Part shown: in pieces, positions 1 to 5,337 of the stretch
Position numbering within the stretch: position 1 is the stretch's first letter
How the letters are laid out: each line of letters begins with the position of its first letter
DNA from: J088 sp003695505 [NCBI: Candidatus Dadabacteria bacterium]
GTDB lineage: Bacteria > J088
NCBI GenBank assembly: GCA_003695505.1
Contig: RFIY01000322.1
Coordinates: forward strand, 1-5,337
DNA: 5,337 bases
Direction: 5' to 3'
Translations under genes and position numbers: made by a program
The notes under the pieces: generated by a model
What the model was told of the DNA's origin: nothing
Databases searched by the model: none
Seen by the model: only the letters and a program-made list of their open reading frames with translations

Positions 1-1782
1 CGACAGATTGGCCGGGATCAGTGGATCAATCGGCTCACCCGCGAGCGGAATCCCGTAAGCGCTCGCCATCGCGCGTTGGGTCATATCGCTGAAATAGACA
101 TCGTTGCGGCCATGCGGCACATACATGTGTTTGCGGTTGACACCCGGCAGCGGATCCTGCACCAGGCGCGGCACAAAGACGATCGGATCAACCGCCTCGG
201 CGAACTGCTGGAATAGCCCCATCGCCGGATGCAGATTCGATACCGGCTCGTCGGTCGATGCCCCGATTACGCTGCGCACCAGGTCGCCGGCCCCCTCGAG
301 AAATTCCGTCGAAAAGATGAAGAAGCTCCAGTAGCCACCGCTTCCGGTTGGGATCATGGCCTGCGTGCCCTCGGTCACGGCGCCGAACATATTGGTGTAC
401 ATCGCCCCCATGCTCTGCCCCATGGTCGCGTGCACGCTTGTGTCGATGTTGACCACCCCATCCGATGTCAGCACGCCAGGACAGGCCGACGCGGCCAGGG
501 TGACGTCGGCCAGGGCATGGCGACGCAACGCGAGCTCGATGACACCTTGCGTGAAGTTGTCGACGATAATCCCGATGTTGGTGATCTGCACATAGTCATA
601 GTCGGCCACGCCCGGAACGCGATCTGGTGAAATCGGCATCGCCTGCGCACCGGATGCGTACCCATGCAGCGCGGCGATCCAGCCGGGACCGCGCCAGGGC
701 GTTTCACTGCCGCCGACTTCGGTCACCGGGCCACGATCGACGATCTGTGTCGCGATACCACCCGAGCCGTGGATGTATTCCAGGTACGGAAAGCCGTTCT
801 CTGGCTCCTGGACGCCGCGCGGCACGACGAGTATCGTCTTGACCGCCTCCATCCGTTGCAGGACCAGACGACCATCCGCATCCCGGGCTATCCGGCCCGA
901 CCCGGCTTCCGCAAATGGGGGTTCGTCCTGCTGAAACTGCGGCAACCACAGATCACGCGTAAACACGCACATCGCATCTTCGCTGTGGATCAGACTCCAG
1001 GGCGTCGCAGCCGTGACCCGGTCGGCAAAGTGCGCCACGGCATCGAGCACATCCGCACGCATTCGGGCCACCGGATCACCTGTCCTGAACACGGTGGCCG
1101 CGGCAATATCGCGCACGGCCAGATCGGACGCTTCGTCGAGATACCGGGCCAGTGGCGCGAAGGTTTCTGTCAGACGCGAATCTCCACGCCCCTTGAGCAG
1201 CTCAACCAGCGCATCGGGCGCACCGAGGCGGTTGCCGTCCGCATCGCGAAGCTCACGCAGAACGACGGCCGCCCACCAGGTGCCCGGGCGCAGCGGAAAT
1301 CCGTTCCAGGGTGCAAACGTGAGCACATTTTCGCCAACGTAGTTGCCGCCACTGTCGTACCAGGCCGTGATCGCCGGAATCCGCTCGCCGTAGCCAGGGC
1401 TGTCCGGGTCGACGTTCAGGAAAAAGATCAGCGGCTGCGCTGGCGGCGGCGCATTGACGTCGTCGGGCAACATCTCATCGTCGAGACGGGCAGAAAACGC
1501 CATGGACACGACCGGCAACAGGCCGAATCCGTCCACGGGTTCCTGCGCGCGTTCGAGTACCTGGTTGACAAGATAGTTGTCGCCGGGATTCGGAAAGTCG
1601 GACAGATCGATGACGCGCGTATCCGCATCATAGCGGGCCTGCATCGGATACGGCAGCGCATAGAAATCGCCGCCATCCGGCTCGAACCGCACCATCGTAC
1701 CGCTGCTCGATTCCTGGCAGGCCGGCAGCAGGATCTGGATCAGGAACAACGCGACAAGAACGGGACGCAATACACCACGCAC
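1..1782 (-). CDS. Large lipoprotein with alpha/beta-hydrolase (lipase/esterase-like) domain, 3' end outside window
   Basis: An uninterrupted reading frame of 594 codons runs off the left edge. The GTG at 1782-1780 is the only possible start after the in-frame TGA upstream, and it has an AGAGGG ribosome binding site five bases before it. Residues 1-22 form a short lipoprotein signal peptide: Arg2 and Arg6, a hydrophobic core VLVALFLIQILL, and lipobox LPAC with Cys22. The mature protein is therefore probably an envelope-anchored lipoprotein. Residues about 30-190 (DGFG at 84-87, LRPGTWWAAVVL from 164, DADG at 180-183) resemble the N-terminal domain of large bacterial extracellular lipases, a weak resemblance from memory. 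The hydrolase part follows: HGYASG at 373-378 as a likely oxyanion-hole loop, GQSMG at 455-459 with Ser457 as likely nucleophile, and GRND at 558-561 with Asp561 as a candidate acid. The catalytic His would lie beyond the edge. The substrate is unknown. It is divergent from thiC, with no functional link seen. Confidence 0.85.
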   Translation of the reverse strand, partial: MRGVLRPVLVALFLIQILLPACQESSSGTMVRFEPDGGDFYALPYPMQARYDADTRVIDLSDFPNPGDNYLVNQVLERAQEPVDGFGLLPVVSMAFSARLDDEMLPDDVNAPPPAQPLIFFLNVDPDSPGYGERIPAITAWYDSGGNYVGENVLTFAPWNGFPLRPGTWWAAVVLRELRDADGNRLGAPDALVELLKGRGDSRLTETFAPLARYLDEASDLAVRDIAAATVFRTGDPVARMRADVLDAVAHFADRVTAATPWSLIHSEDAMCVFTRDLWLPQFQQDEPPFAEAGSGRIARDADGRLVLQRMEAVKTILVVPRGVQEPENGFPYLEYIHGSGGIATQIVDRGPVTEVGGSETPWRGPGWIAALHGYASGAQAMPISPDRVPGVADYDYVQITNIGIIVDNFTQGVIELALRRHALADVTLAASACPGVLTSDGVVNIDTSVHATMGQSMGAMYTNMFGAVTEGTQAMIPTGSGGYWSFFIFSTEFLEGAGDLVRSVIGASTDEPVSNLHPAMGLFQQFAEAVDPIVFVPRLVQDPLPGVNRKHMYVPHGRNDVYFSDMTQRAMASAYGIPLAGEPIDPLIPANLS

Positions 1783-1787
1783 GACTA

Positions 1788-1793
1788 CCCTCT
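1788..1793 (-). promoter_or_regulatory. Ribosome binding site of the lipoprotein gene
   Basis: Read on the minus strand this is AGAGGG, five bases before the GTG at 1782-1780. It supports that GTG as the start. No ATG, GTG or TTG lies in frame between it and the upstream stop codon. Confidence 0.65.
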
Positions 1794-1822
1794 TTGCAGG
1801 AAATCAGGAGGACTGAAAACGG

Positions 1823-1845
1823 CGACGCGCAACCGCTGCACGTCG
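1823..1845. other. Imperfect hairpin in the divergent intergenic region
   Basis: CGACG (1823-1827) pairs with CGTCG (1841-1845), then a C-A mismatch, then GCA (1829-1831) pairs with TGC (1837-1839) around the loop ACCGC. It would lie in the 5' leader of the lipoprotein transcript if the minus-strand promoter candidate nearby is right. No U-run follows on either strand, so it is not an intrinsic terminator. It may be a chance structure or an operator-like dyad. Confidence 0.25.
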
Positions 1846-1856
1846 TTCCTGAATTA

Positions 1857-3846
<1,990 letters not shown>

Positions 3847-3851
3847 GCGTG

Positions 3852-5066
3852 ATGCCCGGCCAGGAGGCAGCGCCAACAACGGCGCAAGTCCTCGACACGA
3901 TCCACGAGATTCCGGCTGCGGAATGGGACACGCTTGTCGAAGCAGGGAATCCTTTCTTGCGCCACGCCTTTCTGAGCGCGCTCGAAGATGCGGGCTGCAC
4001 CGGGCCGAACACAAGCTGGCGTCCTGCGCACATCGTCCTGCATGCCCCGGACGACCGCCCGGTCGCCGCGGCGCCGCTGTTCATCCGCGATGATTCCTGG
4101 GGCGAATTCATTTTCGACTTCGAATGGGCCAATGCCTGGCAACGCGCCGGGCTGCGCTACTACCCCAAGGGCACGGTTGCCGCGCCGTTCACGCCGGCCG
4201 CCGGCCGACGCCTGCTGACGCACCCCGATGCCGATCGTCCGGCGCTGCTGCGCCGTTTGTCGGACGCGCTGGTACACACGGCGCAGCAACACCAATTGTC
4301 CTCGACGCATGTGCTGTTTTGCCGTCCGACCGAGCGTGACGCCCTCTGCGATGCCGGCTTTGCCGAACGGCTGACGTACCAGTTTCACTGGTACAACCGC
4401 GGCTATGCGAGGTTCGACGACTTTCTCGCCGACCTGCGCAAGGACAAGCGCAAGCAGATCCGGCGCGAGCGCGCCGCCGTCGCGCGCGAGGACGTGACGA
4501 TCGAGACGGTCGCCGGCCGCGACATCGGCCCCGAACTGCTCGACGCGATGTGGACGTTCTACCGGCAAAACCAGTCCGACCGCTGGGGCAACACCTATCT
4601 GAACCGCGACTGGTTTTTTCTCGTCCACGAACGCATGCCGGACAACATCGTGATGGTCGTGGCCAGGCACGCCGGCCAGCCGATCGCCGCCAGTTTCAAC
4701 TTCGTCGCCGGCCCCCACCTGTACGGGCGCTACTGGGGCTGCACCGAACACGTCGAATTCCTACATTTCGAATGCTGCTACTACCGCCTGATCGAGTACG
4801 CGATCGAACACGGCATCACGCTGTTCGAAGCGGGCGCCCAGGGCGAGCACAAGTTCCTGCGCGGCTTCGCAGCGGTCCCGACCTGGAGCGCCCACTGGTT
4901 CCCGGAAGGCATCGGACGCGATGCGATCAGTCGCTACCTGGCCGCGGAACGCGAAGCGATGCGCGAGCAGATCCACGCCTACAACCGTGTCTCGCCCCTC
5001 AAGGCCGTCCGCGCCGCGGCCGCAGAAGGCACCCCGTGGCCCGACCCGCCGCAACCGCTGGACTGA
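3852..5066 (+). CDS. Predicted N-acyltransferase, FemAB-like/DUF482 GNAT family
   Basis: This 404-residue protein matches, from memory, the family known as FemAB-like, DUF482 or COG3146 predicted N-acyltransferases, cytosolic proteins with GNAT-type folds and mostly unknown substrates. Visible family blocks are NPFLRHAFLSALED (from 33), YYPKGTVAAPFTP (103-115), a basic stretch DKRKQIRRER (198-207), GRYWGC (292-297) and AGAQGEHKFLRGF ending near 339. No signal peptide or membrane segment is seen. Length is normal for the family and the gene looks complete. ATG 3852 is chosen because family similarity begins soon after it (VLDTIHEIP from 13); GTG 3849 is an equally possible start that adds one residue. 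The frame stays open back into thiC, but that part is out-of-frame thiC sequence. There is no strong Shine-Dalgarno and only five bases separate it from the thiC stop, so co-transcription and translational coupling are likely. A role in thiamine metabolism is not shown. Confidence 0.88.
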   Translation: MPGQEAAPTTAQVLDTIHEIPAAEWDTLVEAGNPFLRHAFLSALEDAGCTGPNTSWRPAHIVLHAPDDRPVAAAPLFIRDDSWGEFIFDFEWANAWQRAGLRYYPKGTVAAPFTPAAGRRLLTHPDADRPALLRRLSDALVHTAQQHQLSSTHVLFCRPTERDALCDAGFAERLTYQFHWYNRGYARFDDFLADLRKDKRKQIRRERAAVAREDVTIETVAGRDIGPELLDAMWTFYRQNQSDRWGNTYLNRDWFFLVHERMPDNIVMVVARHAGQPIAASFNFVAGPHLYGRYWGCTEHVEFLHFECCYYRLIEYAIEHGITLFEAGAQGEHKFLRGFAAVPTWSAHWFPEGIGRDAISRYLAAEREAMREQIHAYNRVSPLKAVRAAAAEGTPWPDPPQPLD

Positions 5067-5094
5067 CGAACGGAAGCCAGGCGGGACCAACGCT

Positions 5095-5151
5095 CGCCGC
5101 GCAGCGGCACCGGAACCACCATTCCGGCCACGGCAACCCCATTCCGTCGCC
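5095..5151. repeat. Composite repeat unit, copy A (decayed palindrome)
   Basis: This 57-bp stretch aligns without gaps to 5218-5274, an offset of 123 bp. The first 14 bases (CGCCGCGCAGCGGC) are identical, the next 21 match at 14 positions, an 11-base centre is largely different, and ATTCCGTCGCC corresponds to ATCCCGTCGCC in the other copy. In this copy the palindrome has lost its right arm: the left arm ATTCCGG has no matching CCGGAAT. It looks like the more degraded copy. Confidence 0.55.
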
Positions 5152-5169
5152 CCGGACCCGATCCGGGGC
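5149..5169. repeat. Perfect inverted repeat, 8-bp stem
   Basis: GCCCCGGA (5149-5156) and TCCGGGGC (5162-5169) are perfect reverse complements around a 5-base loop, CCCGA. It is a variant of the same GATCCGG-type palindrome seen at 5314-5334. It could fold in the transcript downstream of the acyltransferase and protect or end it, but no U-run follows. Confidence 0.7.
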
Positions 5170-5177
5170 CCAACCGG

Positions 5178-5192
5178 CCGGCCAAGGGCCGG
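5178..5192. repeat. Short GC-rich inverted repeat
   Basis: CCGGCC (5178-5183) and GGCCGG (5187-5192) pair perfectly across the 3-base loop AAG. It begins inside the 8-base palindrome GGCCGGCC at 5176-5183. Given the local GC content it could be chance. Confidence 0.4.
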
Positions 5193-5217
5193 ACGGCACC
5201 TGCCCAGAACCATCACC

Positions 5218-5274
5218 CGCCGCGCAGCGGCTCGAAAACCGTCATCCCGGCCCCCGAGCCGGGATCCCGTCGCC
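5218..5274. repeat. Composite repeat unit, copy B
   Basis: Second copy of the 57-bp unit at 5095-5151. Within it ATCCCGGC (5244-5251) and GCCGGGAT (5258-5265) form a perfect 8-bp stem around a 6-base loop. A further GCCGGGATG at 5272-5280, overlapping the end of the unit, can pair with CATCCCGGC (5243-5251) instead, so two mutually exclusive hairpins are possible. Confidence 0.6.
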
Positions 5275-5310
5275 GGGATGCGCGCCGTGCCAGGATACGC
5301 CTCAACCGTC

Positions 5311-5337
5311 GTCATGCCGGACTTGATCCGGCATCCA
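5311..5337. repeat. GTCATGCCGG...CCGGCATCCA palindromic repeat
   Basis: ATGCCGGA (5314-5321) and TCCGGCAT (5327-5334) are perfect reverse complements around the loop CTTGA, flanked by GTC and CCA. Elements of the form GTCATnCCGG-ACTTGAT-CCGGnATCCA are a familiar dispersed intergenic palindrome in proteobacterial genomes. It ends close to the window edge, so further copies may follow. Confidence 0.75.

Larger units (their letters stand above)
5067..5337. other. Intergenic region rich in inverted repeats, no gene seen
   Basis: This region follows the acyltransferase stop and reaches the window edge. Open frames cross it in several phases but translate to Pro/Arg/Gly/Ser-rich sequence typical of translated palindromic repeats. 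None has a ribosome binding site or a recognisable domain. It holds at least four perfect-stem inverted repeats and a duplicated composite unit, listed separately. No U-tract follows any stem, so no standard intrinsic terminator can be named. Confidence 0.7.

Noticed and set aside
5149-5192. Rho-independent terminator
   Set aside because: The stems are strong but no run of T follows on the plus strand and no run of A precedes them for the minus strand.
5067-5337. CRISPR array or small protein gene in the repeat-rich tail
   Set aside because: The repeats are palindromic elements of differing sequence, without uniform direct repeats and spacers. The open frames have no start signal and read as translated repeats.

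Overview
The window is GC-rich, densely coding DNA that looks like a proteobacterium, most likely a gammaproteobacterium. ThiC is close to the gamma/Pseudomonas type of the long form, for example [10 protein letters not shown] at residues 331-340. The 3' intergenic region carries GTCATnCCGG...CCGGnAT palindromes of a kind scattered through many proteobacterial genomes. Genus cannot be fixed from this sequence.

Layout. Positions 1-1782 (minus strand) hold the first 594 codons of a large gene that runs off the left edge. It encodes a probable lipoprotein with a lipobox cysteine and an alpha/beta-hydrolase (lipase/esterase-like) C-terminal part with a GQSMG nucleophile elbow. Positions 1783-1956 are a divergent intergenic region with both ribosome binding sites, weak promoter candidates for each direction and a small imperfect hairpin. 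No TPP riboswitch is visible. Positions 1957-3846 (plus) are a full-length thiC, encoding the radical-SAM HMP-P synthase of thiamine pyrimidine synthesis. Five bases after its stop, at 3852-5066 (plus), comes a complete 404-residue predicted N-acyltransferase of the FemAB-like/DUF482 GNAT family. It is probably co-transcribed with thiC and may be translationally coupled to it. Positions 5067-5337 are non-coding and filled with inverted repeats, including a degenerate composite unit present twice at an offset of 123 bp.

How they work together. ThiC and the acyltransferase look like one transcription unit, but the sequence does not show that the acyltransferase acts in thiamine metabolism. The lipoprotein is transcribed in the opposite direction and is probably unrelated in function. 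There is no strong sign of an undescribed multi-gene system. The points most worth a second look are the lipoprotein hydrolase, the thiC-acyltransferase pairing, the missing riboswitch and the palindromic repeat cluster.
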